Numbered from the stretch's first letter, positions 51,899-59,535 are shown. The stretch: 64,000 nt of DNA from Phenylobacterium conjunctum (GCF_042679085.1 NZ_JBHTLQ010000012.1:28188-92187); one strand, 5' to 3'. The notes: generated by a model from the letters alone, not told the origin. Numbers and translations are program-made.

Positions 51899-52276
51899 CT
51901 ATTCCTGCGGCATGGCGCCGGGGATGACCAGCCGGCCGTCGCCGCTGCGCACCAGGGCGAGGTAGCGGTGCTCCTCCAGGGAGGGCGCAGTGAAGATCCC
52001 CTCGCGCTGCAGGAACAGGAAGTTGCCCTGATAGGCGCCGTAGATCTCGGTCTGGTTGCCGCCCAGCGCCAGGAACTTCATCCGCATGGCTTCAAGGGCC
52101 GCGGCGCAGTGCTCCAGGTCCGGCTGGGCCGAGGGCAGCTTGTTGTATTTGAGCGAGCCATCCCGCTGCGGCTGCACATGGTAGCAAACCCCCGCCTCGC
52201 CAGGCGGACGGGTCTGCTTCACGCAGGCGGTCAGGGTGAGCAGGGCAGCGGCGGCGAGGGCGATCGGGCGAAGCAT
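51899..52276 (-). CDS. Small lipoprotein, paralogue of the one at 30062-30439
   Basis: A 125-residue putative lipoprotein: signal LRPIALAAAALLTLTAC with lipobox LTAC (Cys18). The mature part has GVCYHVQPQRDG, LEHCAAALEAMRM and YGAYQGNFLFLQREGIF, aligning with the lipoprotein at 30062-30439 at both cysteines and the GAYQG motif. Function unknown; two conserved cysteines suggest a disulfide in the periplasm. It is between ssb and the related membrane protein at 52325, on the same strand. Confidence 0.82.
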   Translation of the reverse strand: MLRPIALAAAALLTLTACVKQTRPPGEAGVCYHVQPQRDGSLKYNKLPSAQPDLEHCAAALEAMRMKFLALGGNQTEIYGAYQGNFLFLQREGIFTAPSLEEHRYLALVRSGDGRLVIPGAMPQE

Positions 52277-52324
52277 GACCGCGACACTACACAGACAGAA
52301 TGCGGCGCGCGAGGGGCGAGCGCC

Positions 52325-53026
52325 CTACTCCACCGCCGGCAGGCTGCAACCCGAGCCCTGGTCGACCAGGGTGTGGAAGCTGCGATTGTCGCTGGAGACC
52401 TCGACCTTGCCCGGCACCAGCCGCAGGGTCTGCTGCATCCAGCGGCCATAGGTGGCGCCGCCCGGCCGCTCGCAGCGCCCGGCGAACAGGGCCTGGACGC
52501 AGCTGTTGAGGGTCTGATCGCCCGGCAGCTTGCGCCAGTCGCCGCCCGCATAGCGCAGGCAGGCTCCGGCGGGAGCGCTGGCCGCCACCGGCGCGGCAGG
52601 CGCGACAGGGGCTGTGGGCGCCTGGGCGGGCGTGGGCGCAGGCGTGGATTCGGTCTGGGCGGCGGTGGGCGGCAGCGGGATCAGCACCGTGCCGGCCTGG
52701 TCGGCGGCGGCCAGGTTGCCGGCCTCGTCGACCCCGACGTCGAGGGCGCCGGTGGCCACGCCGTTCTTCTTAGCGCACTCAGCGAGGGTGACCTCGCCCA
52801 CGAACTGACCGGCCACGAAGCAGCGCAGATTGGCCGTGGGATCGAGCTTGCCGTCGTCGCGACCGGTGGTTTCGACCACGAGTCCGCCCTGAGACGCCGG
52901 CGGGGCCTCGTTCTTGTCGGGATGAGATTTCGACATCAGCCCCAAGGCGATGCCGAGCCCTGCCAACAGGGCGAGCGCGCCCCCGATCAGGGCGTAGACG
53001 ATGCGGCGGTCGTTCAGAGCGTCCAT
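52325..53026 (-). CDS. Membrane-anchored protein with Cys-rich C-terminal domain
   Basis: From the ATG at 53026 a 233-residue protein (a GTG one codon earlier is also possible). Cytosolic start, one membrane helix at about 10-31, then a Pro/Ala-rich periplasmic linker (SAPTPAQAPTAPVAP-like), and a C-terminal part with CLRYAGGDWRKLPGDQTLNS, CVQALFAGRCERPGGATYGR and QTLRLVPGKVEVSSDNRSFH. The spacing of C, then LPxDQxLxxC, is reminiscent of the two small lipoproteins in this window, so it may be a distant relative with a membrane anchor in place of a lipobox. Function unknown. Confidence 0.72.
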   Translation of the reverse strand: MDALNDRRIVYALIGGALALLAGLGIALGLMSKSHPDKNEAPPASQGGLVVETTGRDDGKLDPTANLRCFVAGQFVGEVTLAECAKKNGVATGALDVGVDEAGNLAAADQAGTVLIPLPPTAAQTESTPAPTPAQAPTAPVAPAAPVAASAPAGACLRYAGGDWRKLPGDQTLNSCVQALFAGRCERPGGATYGRWMQQTLRLVPGKVEVSSDNRSFHTLVDQGSGCSLPAVE

Positions 53027-53069
53027 CACACTTCGCTAGACTGCGCACGTGACGGTTTCAAGCGCCGCG

Positions 53070-55880
53070 TCAGCCGCCGCCGGTCAGGCGGTCCAAAGCG
53101 GCCTGGTAGTTCGAGATCTGGTTGGTGAGATAGGCGGGGGCCTTTCCGCTGGCCGCCTTGGCCTTCTCGGCGTTCTTCACCGAGGCCGGCGTGGAAAGAT
53201 CCTTCAGCTCCTTATAGGCGTCGCGGACGACGCCCATGGCGGTGGCCAGCTCGGCCAGGGTGTGGCTGATATCGCTCGCCGTATCGAGCTTGAGGTCCTT
53301 GTCCATCTTCAGACCGAAGATCTGGCCGCCGCCATCCGCCGGCACGGTCTTGCCGTCCTTGTTGGTGGTCGTCGAGCGGACCACGCCTTCGGAGACGCCC
53401 AGCAGCGACAGGGCGTCCTTGCCCGTCTTGCCGTCGAAGAACTCCAGGGTGGAGCGCGGATTGATGGGGGTGACCTTCAGGCGGCGCGTGCCCTCGACCG
53501 TCACGATATCGACCTTCGCCTGGTAGTTACTGGCCCGACGCACCTTGTTGGCCAGGGTCTCCAGGGTCTCATTGGCCTCGATGGTGATGGTCTTGGCCGA
53601 GCTCCCCTCCCCGGCCCGCACCTGGAACTGGTCCCCGGCGCGGATGGAGGTCAGGGCGGTGATCTGCTGCGAACCGGTCCCGCTCAAGGTCCCCTGGGGC
53701 AGGCCGATGCGATCGAGCACGCTTGCGCCGACCGCGTCGGCGGCGATGGCGGTCGGCGTCGCATAGCCGTCCTTGCCGGTGAACCGCCGCGACCACGCCA
53801 CCGCCCCGGCGGCGACGTCGATCTGGGCCAGGAACCCGTCCTTCTTGCCAAGGGCGGCCTGGTCCGGAAGGTCGGAGCCCGCCTGGCCCAGCAGGAAGAC
53901 CTTGCCGTCCGCGACCGCCAGGCCGGTGACCTTGTCGTCGCCGGCTCCACCATAATAGGCGAGGCTGTCCCCGGCGGTCGGGGTGAGGTCAGCGCTGACC
54001 TGGGCCACAAAGGCGTCCATCCCGCCGCCCAGGGCACGGGTGATGTCGCCGGCGTCCAGGGCGCCGTTGCGGGTCGAGCCGGCGATGACCACCTGGCCGT
54101 CGTCGTTCAGGGCCAGCCCGCTGATGTCTCCGCCCTGCAGGTCGCCGAGATCGCGCACCCCGGTCTCCACCGGCGCGGTCCCCGAGACGTCGAAGCGGTG
54201 CAGGACAGCGCGGCCGTTCTCATTGTTGGCCAGGACCAGCGAATCCCCGTCGACCACCAGCCCGCCGGGGCGATCGGCGCCGGACGAGCCCACGGACTGG
54301 GTGAACAGGGTCGAGACCTTGCCCTTGGCGTCGGCCTTGAAGCCTTCGATGTAGCTGTCCCAGTCGCCCAGGGCGCTGGTCCCCGGCAAGGCGGACTGCG
54401 ACCGGCCCGCGACATAGACCTCGCCATCGGCGCCGAAGGCGATGCTGGTGGCCTCGTCGTTCTGGCGCGCGCCCCGGCGCTGGGTCCAGACCTCCTGGCC
54501 TTCCTCGTCGAACAGGGTGACGAAGCTGTCGGAACTGGTGGCGAAAGACCCGGTCTCGCCGGAGTTCAACGCGCCCTCGGTGGCGCCGGCCAGCCCGCCG
54601 GTGACCTTGCCTGCGACGGCGACTTCGCCATCCGCCGACACCGCCAGCGCCAGGCCGGAGGCGGTGGAGGCCGCGCCAAGCGTGCGGGTGAACATGAGCT
54701 TGCCCGCGGAATCGTACTTCATAAGGGCGACGTCCTGCGTCCCCTTGATGTCCTGACCGCTGACCTTGCCGGTCACATCCGCCAGGACATAGACCGAGCC
54801 GTCCGGCCCGACCTGGGTGGCGCGCACAGTCCCCACCGTCTTGTCCATGTCCTCGGACCACAGCCGGCCGTCGACCCAGTTGGCCTCGCCCAGCGCCTGT
54901 CCGGGGGCGGCGACATCGGTGGTGTCGGTCTGGAACTTCAGCAGCTGGCGGTTGGTGACCCCGTCATTGGTGGTCGACTTGCCGTCCGGATCAGGATTGC
55001 CGACGCTTTGCGCCACATAGACCGAGCCAGCGGTCTTGACCGGCTGGAAGGTGACAGTGTCCCCGGAGTCCACCTTGACCTTCAGGGCCCAGCTGTCCGG
55101 ATTGGTCCCGACCTTCACCGCCTTGCCGTTCACCTGAACGGTGCGGTCGCCGCCCGGCGTGCGTTGGCTCGCCACCCGCGTTGCGACGCCGGCGTCGGCC
55201 AGCTTGTCGTTTATGAAGTTGACCACATTGGCCATGTTGCGAGGGGTCGAGCCCATCTCGCTGAGGTCGATGGGGATATCGTGGGTGACCCCGATCCGCT
55301 TGACCGAGATATTGAACTGCACATCGCCCTGGAAGGCGTCGACCGGCTGGCTCACGTCCCCCGTGACCAGGGGCGGGGTCACATAGTCCGGCGCCACCTT
55401 CGGCACGCCGATCTTCGTCTGGGCCTTGTCGGTGGCCTCGCCCCGGGTGATGCGGATCTGATCGAGCTTGAGGCTCTCGGCATAGGTCGTGACCTCGGCC
55501 AGCCCCTTGGCGAACACCGACTTGATCCGATCCTTGTCGATCGAGGTCAGGCCCTTGCCGCTGATCTGGTTGGCGACGCCATTGAGCGTATCGAGGCTCT
55601 GATAAAGGGCGAAGAGCTTGCGGTAGTCGTCGCTGGCGCCGGCCAGGTCCAGCTTGGCGGCGTTCTCGTCCACCAGCTTGCGGCCGAGCATCGCGTTCTT
55701 CACCGCAGCCGACATCAGGCTGGTGTCGTTGGACAGCGTCTTGGTCCCGGACGGGGTCCAGGGGGCGGTCGGCGCGTACTTCGTGGGGGTCGTGGTCGAG
55801 GCGCCGGACGAGCTCGTCCCAACGCCTGACCGGGCGTTGTAGTAGGCCGTAAGGATGCTCGCGTCGAAGCTCACGGTCAT
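53070..55880 (-). CDS. flaEY: FlaEY-like flagellar regulatory protein (hook-IN motifs around a beta-propeller)
   Basis: From the ATG at 55880 a 936-residue protein. The layout is a helical N terminus (~50-150), a flagellin hook-IN-like segment (~187-275), a long run of SBBP-type beta-propeller repeats (~325-735, e.g. GEVYVAGRSQSA, VAVAGKVTGG), a second hook-IN segment (~750-840, with IRAGDQFQVRAGEGSSAKTI), and a helical end (YLTNQISNYQAALDRLTGGG). Hook-IN motifs occur in FliD and flagellins, so it is probably filament- or hook-associated. Position after the flagellins and size recall the C. crescentus FlaEY protein, which affects flagellin regulation. The name is by resemblance. Confidence 0.6.
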   Translation of the reverse strand: MTVSFDASILTAYYNARSGVGTSSSGASTTTPTKYAPTAPWTPSGTKTLSNDTSLMSAAVKNAMLGRKLVDENAAKLDLAGASDDYRKLFALYQSLDTLNGVANQISGKGLTSIDKDRIKSVFAKGLAEVTTYAESLKLDQIRITRGEATDKAQTKIGVPKVAPDYVTPPLVTGDVSQPVDAFQGDVQFNISVKRIGVTHDIPIDLSEMGSTPRNMANVVNFINDKLADAGVATRVASQRTPGGDRTVQVNGKAVKVGTNPDSWALKVKVDSGDTVTFQPVKTAGSVYVAQSVGNPDPDGKSTTNDGVTNRQLLKFQTDTTDVAAPGQALGEANWVDGRLWSEDMDKTVGTVRATQVGPDGSVYVLADVTGKVSGQDIKGTQDVALMKYDSAGKLMFTRTLGAASTASGLALAVSADGEVAVAGKVTGGLAGATEGALNSGETGSFATSSDSFVTLFDEEGQEVWTQRRGARQNDEATSIAFGADGEVYVAGRSQSALPGTSALGDWDSYIEGFKADAKGKVSTLFTQSVGSSGADRPGGLVVDGDSLVLANNENGRAVLHRFDVSGTAPVETGVRDLGDLQGGDISGLALNDDGQVVIAGSTRNGALDAGDITRALGGGMDAFVAQVSADLTPTAGDSLAYYGGAGDDKVTGLAVADGKVFLLGQAGSDLPDQAALGKKDGFLAQIDVAAGAVAWSRRFTGKDGYATPTAIAADAVGASVLDRIGLPQGTLSGTGSQQITALTSIRAGDQFQVRAGEGSSAKTITIEANETLETLANKVRRASNYQAKVDIVTVEGTRRLKVTPINPRSTLEFFDGKTGKDALSLLGVSEGVVRSTTTNKDGKTVPADGGGQIFGLKMDKDLKLDTASDISHTLAELATAMGVVRDAYKELKDLSTPASVKNAEKAKAASGKAPAYLTNQISNYQAALDRLTGGG

Positions 55881-55943
55881 GGCGCACAAAAGACGGGCTT
55901 GGCCCCGTCCCTCCCACATGCGCCCAGACCGGCTGACGCCGAG

Positions 55944-55960
55944 TTAAGCCACATGCTTAA
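55944..55960. promoter_or_regulatory. Inverted repeat upstream of the FlaEY-like gene
   Basis: TTAAGC (55944-55949), 5-base spacer, GCTTAA (55955-55960): perfect 6-bp arms 63 bases before the ATG at 55880. Contains TTAA halves, but the 9-base distance between them does not match the CtrA spacing of 7. It may be an operator for another factor. Confidence 0.3.
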
Positions 55961-55992
55961 GAAGCCCCCGACCCGACGTCGGCGACCCCGAA

Positions 55993-56820
55993 TTACTTGA
56001 ACAGCGACAGGATGATCTGCGGCGCCTGGTTGGCGATCGACAGGGCCTGGGTGCCCAGTTGCTGCTGGACCTGAAGGGCTTGCAGACGGGCGCTTTCCTT
56101 GGCCACGTCCGCGTCCACCAGGTTGCCGATCCCGGCCTGCAGCACGTCGGTCAGCTTGCCCACGAACTTGTTGTGGCCTTCGATCTGCTTGGCCTGGGCG
56201 CCGAGATTCCCCAGCGCCTGGTTCACATTGCTGATCGAGGTGTTGAGATCGGTCAGCGCCTGGGCCGCCAGGGTCACCGTGGTGATCGACGAGGTACTGG
56301 GGATGGTGATGATCGCGCCGCCCAGGCTCATGTCCTGGCCGGTCAACGTGATGTAGGAGTTGGCGTCCGCGTTGGCGAGGAAGCGCAGCGAGGTGGTGGT
56401 GCCGTCAAGGATGTCCGCGCCGTCGAAGGAGGCGTTCTGGATCACCTGGCTGATCTGGCGCAGGATCGCCTTGAAGTCCGCGTCGAGCGCGGAGCGCGAC
56501 TGAGCGTCGAGGGACCCGTCCTGGGCCGAGACCACCTTCTCCTTCAACTGCACCAGCAGGTCGGAGACGTTCTCACCGGCCGCCATCGACACTTCGGAGA
56601 TCGACTGGGCGCGGTCGAGCGACATCTTAACGGCGGACAGCGCGCCGATGTCGGATCGCTGGCCCTGGGCGATGGCCCAGACCGAGGCGTTGTCCTTGGC
56701 GTTTGCGATCGCCAGCCCGGTGTTGATCCGGTTCTGGACGCCCTCAAGCTCGTCGTTGGTCTTGTTAAGGTTCTGGAGCGCGACCAGCGCGGACTTGTTG
56801 GTGTGGACGCTGATCGTCAT
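55993..56820 (-). CDS. Divergent flagellin
   Basis: A 275-residue flagellin. Conserved D0/D1 ends: MTISVHTNKSALVALQNLNK and KDNASVWAIAQGQRSDIGAL; C-terminal NLVDADVAKESARLQALQVQ and QLGTQALSIANQAPQIILSLFK. The middle (residues ~150-200) differs most from the other two. It shares less with the flagellins at 57415 and 58577 than those two share with each other, and lacks a sigma-54 promoter in the 183 bases upstream, so it may be expressed with flaG or differently timed. No cysteine. It probably forms part of the filament in a multi-flagellin scheme as in Caulobacter. Confidence 0.95.
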   Translation of the reverse strand: MTISVHTNKSALVALQNLNKTNDELEGVQNRINTGLAIANAKDNASVWAIAQGQRSDIGALSAVKMSLDRAQSISEVSMAAGENVSDLLVQLKEKVVSAQDGSLDAQSRSALDADFKAILRQISQVIQNASFDGADILDGTTTSLRFLANADANSYITLTGQDMSLGGAIITIPSTSSITTVTLAAQALTDLNTSISNVNQALGNLGAQAKQIEGHNKFVGKLTDVLQAGIGNLVDADVAKESARLQALQVQQQLGTQALSIANQAPQIILSLFK

Positions 56821-56950
56821 AGGTGCCTCCTTGTGGCGCCAGGCCCCTATTCGCCAGCGATACGACTCGCCGGGGGACTGGTTTCCTGGGAGGGACGCTA
56901 TGGAATCATGGTGTCCAGAAGGTTAACGCACATAGGCGCGCGGCCGCCCG

Positions 56951-56962
56951 CCGGTTAACCGG
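56951..56962. promoter_or_regulatory. Palindrome CCGGTTAACCGG between flaG and the divergent flagellin
   Basis: Perfect 12-base palindrome with a central TTAA, 131 bases before the flagellin ATG and 42 bases after the flaG stop. It may be a terminator stem for flaG (no T-run) or an operator. A second TTAA half lies at 56922. The rest of the 56821-57003 gap shows no sigma-54 match. Confidence 0.3.
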
Positions 56963-57003
56963 GGCGGCGAAACAGTCAGCTTCCGACGGCGCAGCCCGTC
57001 AGG

Positions 57004-57291
57004 TCAGGCCCGGGTTTTGATGACGTCCCCGGCTTCGTAGTCGGCCTCTTCCCGCAGCTTCAGAACCTCTTCGCGAGGGTACTGAGCCACCACGTCCCCG
57101 GTCCGCCGATCGACGGTCATGTAGACGTAGGAACCGCCCTTTTCTTCGATCACCAGTCTCAGATCCGCCTGGTCCGAACCCACGTCCGTCGTCTTGGACA
57201 TCTGGGCGCCATTGTCCGGGACCGTCGTAGCCGACGGCGGGGCGATGGTCGGATCGGGCGTGGCTGAGAGGCTTGCCACCTTGTTCTGCAT
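57004..57291 (-). CDS. flaG: FlaG-family flagellar protein
   Basis: A 95-residue protein: polar, Thr/Pro-rich N terminus and a C-terminal FlaG core with RLVIEEKGGSYVYMTVDRRT, GDVVAQYPREEVLKLREEAD. The motif (VYxxVDxxTGExVxQxPxEEVLxL) is characteristic of FlaG, which in other bacteria influences filament length. It sits between two flagellin genes, 123 bases after one and 183 bases before the next. It is soluble, with no membrane helix. Confidence 0.85.
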   Translation of the reverse strand: MQNKVASLSATPDPTIAPPSATTVPDNGAQMSKTTDVGSDQADLRLVIEEKGGSYVYMTVDRRTGDVVAQYPREEVLKLREEADYEAGDVIKTRA

Positions 57292-57343
57292 GTCTCCATT
57301 CGCCGCGGGCCCTCTACCCGGGCGTCCTCTGTTGGACCGCGAG

Positions 57344-57366
57344 CGACGGAGAAGACCTCTCCGTCG
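57344..57366 (-). terminator. Stem-loop after flagellin gene at 57415
   Basis: CGACGGAGA at 57344-57352, 5-base loop, and its complement TCTCCGTCG at 57358-57366: perfect 9-bp arms starting 48 bases beyond the flagellin stop (minus strand). No T-run follows, so it may stabilise the mRNA 3' end rather than terminate; flaG lies further on. Confidence 0.45.
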
Positions 57367-57414
57367 GCCACGGCGGGCCCCGGACGCGTTCCGCGCCCGA
57401 GACCCATGGCTTCC

Positions 57415-58242
57415 TTAACGGAAGAGGCTGAGCAGGCCGGACGACGAGCTGTTGGCGATGGACAGCGCCTGCACGCCCAGCTGCTGCTTGGTCTGCAGCG
57501 AGGTGAGGCGAGCGCTTTCCTTGGCCAGGTCGGCGTCGACCAGGTTACCGACACCGGCGTCGATCGAGTCTTGCAGCTTGCCCACGAAGGTCAGGTGCGA
57601 GTTCAGCGACTTCGCGCCAGTGCCCAGCTTGGACAGGGCGGTCGAGACGTTGCCGATCGAGGTGGCGACGGTGGCGATCATGTTTTGAGCCAGGGTCTGG
57701 GTGCCGATGGAGTCGGTCGCCGCGACGGTGACGTTGGCGCCGCCAAGCGACAGATCCTGGGCGCCGACGGTCAGCTTGGAGGAGCCGTCCGCGTCAGCCA
57801 GGGCCGCGATGGTCGCGCCACCGCTCTTGATCATGTTGATGCCGTTGAAGGTCGCGTTGGTCACGGCCTTGCCGATCTGGTCACGAAGCGACTTGAAGTC
57901 TTCGTTCAGAGCGGTGCGCGAGGCGCTGTCCAGCGAGGAGTCCGAGGCGGCGAGCGCCTTTTCCTTCATCTGCAGCAGCAGGTCGGAAACGCTTTCGCCA
58001 CCGGCGACGGCGACGTCCACGGTCGACTGCGAGCGTTGCAGCGAGTCCTTGACGGCGTTCAGGGAGCCGGAGGTCGAACGCTGGTTCTGAGCGATAGCCC
58101 AGATCGCGCCATTGTCCTTGGCCGAGGCCACCTTCTTGCCGGTGTTGATGCGGTTTTGAACCGTCATCAGGTCGGCGTTGGTGGAGTTCAGGTTCTGCAG
58201 GGCGATCATCGCCCCAACGTTGGTGTTGACGCTATTCGGCAT
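57415..58242 (-). CDS. Flagellin (major class)
   Basis: A 275-residue flagellin with N-terminal MPNSVNTNVGAMIALQNLNS and KDNGAIWAIAQNQRSTSGSL, C-terminal NLVDADLAKESARLTSLQTK and QQLGVQALSIANSSSSGLLS. Very similar to the flagellin at 58577 throughout, including the D1 stretch QRSQSTVDVAVAGGESVSDL. Its promoter region has an ftr-like site, an AT-rich element, a sigma-54 -24/-12 box and two leader hairpins, all also present upstream of the 58577 gene. Resembles C. crescentus FljK/FljL-type 25-kDa flagellins. Expected to be a late flagellar gene under FlbD and FlbT. Confidence 0.97.
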   Translation of the reverse strand: MPNSVNTNVGAMIALQNLNSTNADLMTVQNRINTGKKVASAKDNGAIWAIAQNQRSTSGSLNAVKDSLQRSQSTVDVAVAGGESVSDLLLQMKEKALAASDSSLDSASRTALNEDFKSLRDQIGKAVTNATFNGINMIKSGGATIAALADADGSSKLTVGAQDLSLGGANVTVAATDSIGTQTLAQNMIATVATSIGNVSTALSKLGTGAKSLNSHLTFVGKLQDSIDAGVGNLVDADLAKESARLTSLQTKQQLGVQALSIANSSSSGLLSLFR

Positions 58243-58268
58243 CGTTGTGTCCTTGTTCTCAAGTCACA

Positions 58269-58302
58269 GCCGCCATTTTGGCAGCCAGAGGCGTTTTGCC
58301 TC
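58269..58302 (-). promoter_or_regulatory. Two tandem A-loop hairpins in a flagellin mRNA leader
   Basis: On the transcript: GAGGC, loop AAAAC, GCCTC (58302-58288), then 2 bases, then GCTGCC, loop AAAAT, GGCGGC (58285-58269; one G-U pair). The first stem begins at the predicted transcript start, since the -12 element is at 58315. The 58577 flagellin leader has the same design. FlbT of C. crescentus binds a flagellin leader, so these are candidate FlbT sites. Confidence 0.55.
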
Positions 58303-58314
58303 GCACACGGCGCT

Positions 58315-58329
58315 GCAAGTTCCGGACCA
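58315..58329 (-). promoter_or_regulatory. Sigma-54 promoter of flagellin at 57415
   Basis: Minus strand TGGTCCG, 4 bases, TTGC (58329-58315), matching TGGCACG-N4-TTGC with -24 GG and -12 GC at the right spacing. Start of transcription would be near 58303, about 60 bases before the ATG. Confidence 0.75.
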
Positions 58330-58362
58330 CCGCAGCGCCAGATGATCGCGCCGACAAGTTAC

Positions 58363-58375
58363 TGTTTTTATTGAT
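58363..58375. promoter_or_regulatory. AT-rich element TGTTTTTATTGAT
   Basis: Thirteen identical bases occur here and at 59536-59548, 34 and 33 bases upstream of the two sigma-54 boxes. In Caulobacter, IHF bends DNA between enhancer and sigma-54 promoter; this AT-rich block lies in the corresponding place, although the IHF consensus is not fully matched. Confidence 0.5.
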
Positions 58376-58433
58376 ATCTCTCAGCCACAATCCGGGCGCT
58401 AGGCAGATTTGACCGCCCCCGCCTCAAGCCATT

Positions 58434-58450
58434 CGGCAAGTTTTGCCGGG
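58434..58450. promoter_or_regulatory. ftr-like enhancer (FlbD site) of flagellin at 57415
   Basis: CGGCAA, GTT, TTGCCG then GG: 6-bp arms around 3 bases. The complementary strand reads CCCGGCAAAACTTGCCGA, fitting the Caulobacter ftr pattern CC-CGGC--AAA--GC-G. It lies about 105 bases upstream of the sigma-54 box. Confidence 0.5.
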
Positions 58451-58491
58451 CAATTCCTGCAAGTCGCGGCGGCGGAGACTTGCAGACATGA

Positions 58492-58515
58492 CAAAGCCCG
58501 CCGGAAGGCGGGCCC
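58492..58515 (-). terminator. Rho-independent terminator of flagellin at 58577
   Basis: On the minus strand GCCCGCC, loop TTCC, GGCGGGC, followed by TTTGTC: a 7-bp GC stem with a short U-run, 61 bases after the flagellin stop. Confidence 0.6.
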
Positions 58516-58576
58516 TCGGCGGTTCGAAAAAGGCTCGCCGGGCGGTCCCCCGAAGGGGCGCCGCCCGGCGCTGCGA

Positions 58577-59413
58577 TTATCCCCGGAACAGAGACATGAT
58601 GGCCTGTGGCGCTTGGTTGGCGATGGTCAGCGCCTGGACCCCCAGCTGCTGCTTCGTCTGCAGCGCCGTGAGCTTCGCGCTTTCCTTGGCCAGGTCAGCA
58701 TCCACAAGGTTGCCCACGCCCGCATCAACAGCATCTTGCAGCTTGTTGACGAAAGCGAGGTGCGACGTCACCGCCTTGGACCCCGTCCCCAGCTTGGACA
58801 GGGACGTGGAAACATTGGCGATCGAGGCCGTCACAGCAGCCATCACTGTGCCCGCCAGCGTCTGCGTGCCGATGGAGTCTGTCGCCGTCACCGTCACATT
58901 CGCGCCGCCCAGGGCCAGGTCTTGCGCCTGGACGGTGAGCTTCGATGTGCCGTCCGCGTCCGCGAGGGCCGCGATAGAGGTGGCTGAGGCTCCGTTCAAC
59001 ATGTTGACGCCGTTGAACGTGGCGTTCTGGACGGCCTTGCCCACCTGATCTCTCAGCGCCTTGAAGTCTTCGTTCAGGGCGTTGCGAGAGGCGGAATCGA
59101 GGCTGGTGTCCGAGGACGCCAGGGCTTTCTCCTTCATCTGGAGCAATAGGTCAGACACGGTCTCACCGGCCGCGATGGCCACGTCAATCGTTGACTGGCT
59201 GCGTTGCAGCGAGTCTCGAACTGCGTTCAGCGATCCAGACGTCGCGCGCTGGTTCTGGGCGATAGCCCAAATAGCGCCGTTGTCCTTTGCGCTGGACACC
59301 TTCTTGCCGGTGTTGATCCGCGTTTGCGCCATCGCGAGTTCCGAGTTGGTCGCATTGAGGTTCTGGAGCGCAATCATAGCGCCCACGTTGGTGTTCACCG
59401 AGTTGTACGGCAT
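58577..59413 (-). CDS. Flagellin (major class)
   Basis: A 278-residue flagellin from the ATG at 59413, chosen for its aagga ribosome site; an ATG 15 bases earlier overlaps that site. N-terminal MPYNSVNTNVGAMIALQNLN and KDNGAIWAIAQNQRATSGSL; C-terminal NLVDADLAKESAKLTALQTK and LTIANQAPQAIMSLFRG. It is close to the flagellin at 57415 but uses more A/T-ending and rarer synonymous codons (for example CTCGAGACT-type choices in the N-terminal half), perhaps a less abundant paralogue. Its control region repeats the ftr/AT/sigma-54/hairpin pattern. Confidence 0.97.
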   Translation of the reverse strand: MPYNSVNTNVGAMIALQNLNATNSELAMAQTRINTGKKVSSAKDNGAIWAIAQNQRATSGSLNAVRDSLQRSQSTIDVAIAAGETVSDLLLQMKEKALASSDTSLDSASRNALNEDFKALRDQVGKAVQNATFNGVNMLNGASATSIAALADADGTSKLTVQAQDLALGGANVTVTATDSIGTQTLAGTVMAAVTASIANVSTSLSKLGTGSKAVTSHLAFVNKLQDAVDAGVGNLVDADLAKESAKLTALQTKQQLGVQALTIANQAPQAIMSLFRG

Positions 59414-59444
59414 TGGGTGTCCTTCCATTCTGGTCGGGAGTTGT

Positions 59445-59476
59445 CCGGGCTTTTGCCGGCGGGCGATTTTTCGCCC
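59445..59476 (-). promoter_or_regulatory. Two tandem A-loop hairpins in a flagellin mRNA leader
   Basis: On the transcript: GGGCGA, loop AAAA, TCGCCC (59476-59461), one base, then CCGGC, loop AAAA, GCCCGG (59459-59445; one bulged C). The first stem starts at the predicted 5' end (near 59477). It repeats the design of the leader at 58269-58302 with different stem sequences but the same A-rich loops. Confidence 0.55.
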
Positions 59477-59488
59477 AGACACCACATG

Positions 59489-59503
59489 GCAAGCGGCGGG
59501 CCA
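59489..59503 (-). promoter_or_regulatory. Sigma-54 promoter of flagellin at 58577
   Basis: Minus strand TGGCCCG, 4 bases (CCGC), TTGC (59503-59489): GG and GC at -24/-12 with correct spacing. The transcript would start near 59477, about 64 bases before the ATG. Confidence 0.8.
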
Positions 59504-59535
59504 GAAATGGCACCGCCGTTCACTTTTTATCTGAT

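Larger units (their letters stand above)
58243..58576. other. Intergenic region of 334 bases: flagellin control region and upstream terminator
   Basis: No gene. Reading away from the flagellin start at 58242: leader with two stem-loops (58269-58302), sigma-54 promoter (58315-58329), AT-rich element (58363-58375), ftr-like enhancer (58434-58450), then the terminator of the preceding flagellin (58492-58515). The remaining bases show nothing clear. Confidence 0.8.

Noticed and set aside
53049..55829. A long open frame on the plus strand (over 900 codons) opposite the FlaEY-like gene
   Set aside because: It is antisense to a coherent protein with repeats and motifs; the translation is low complexity (Gly/Ala/Asp/Arg-rich) as expected from GC-rich codon third positions.
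55944..55960. CtrA box before the FlaEY-like gene
   Set aside because: The two TTAA halves are 9 bases apart, not 7; kept only as an inverted repeat.
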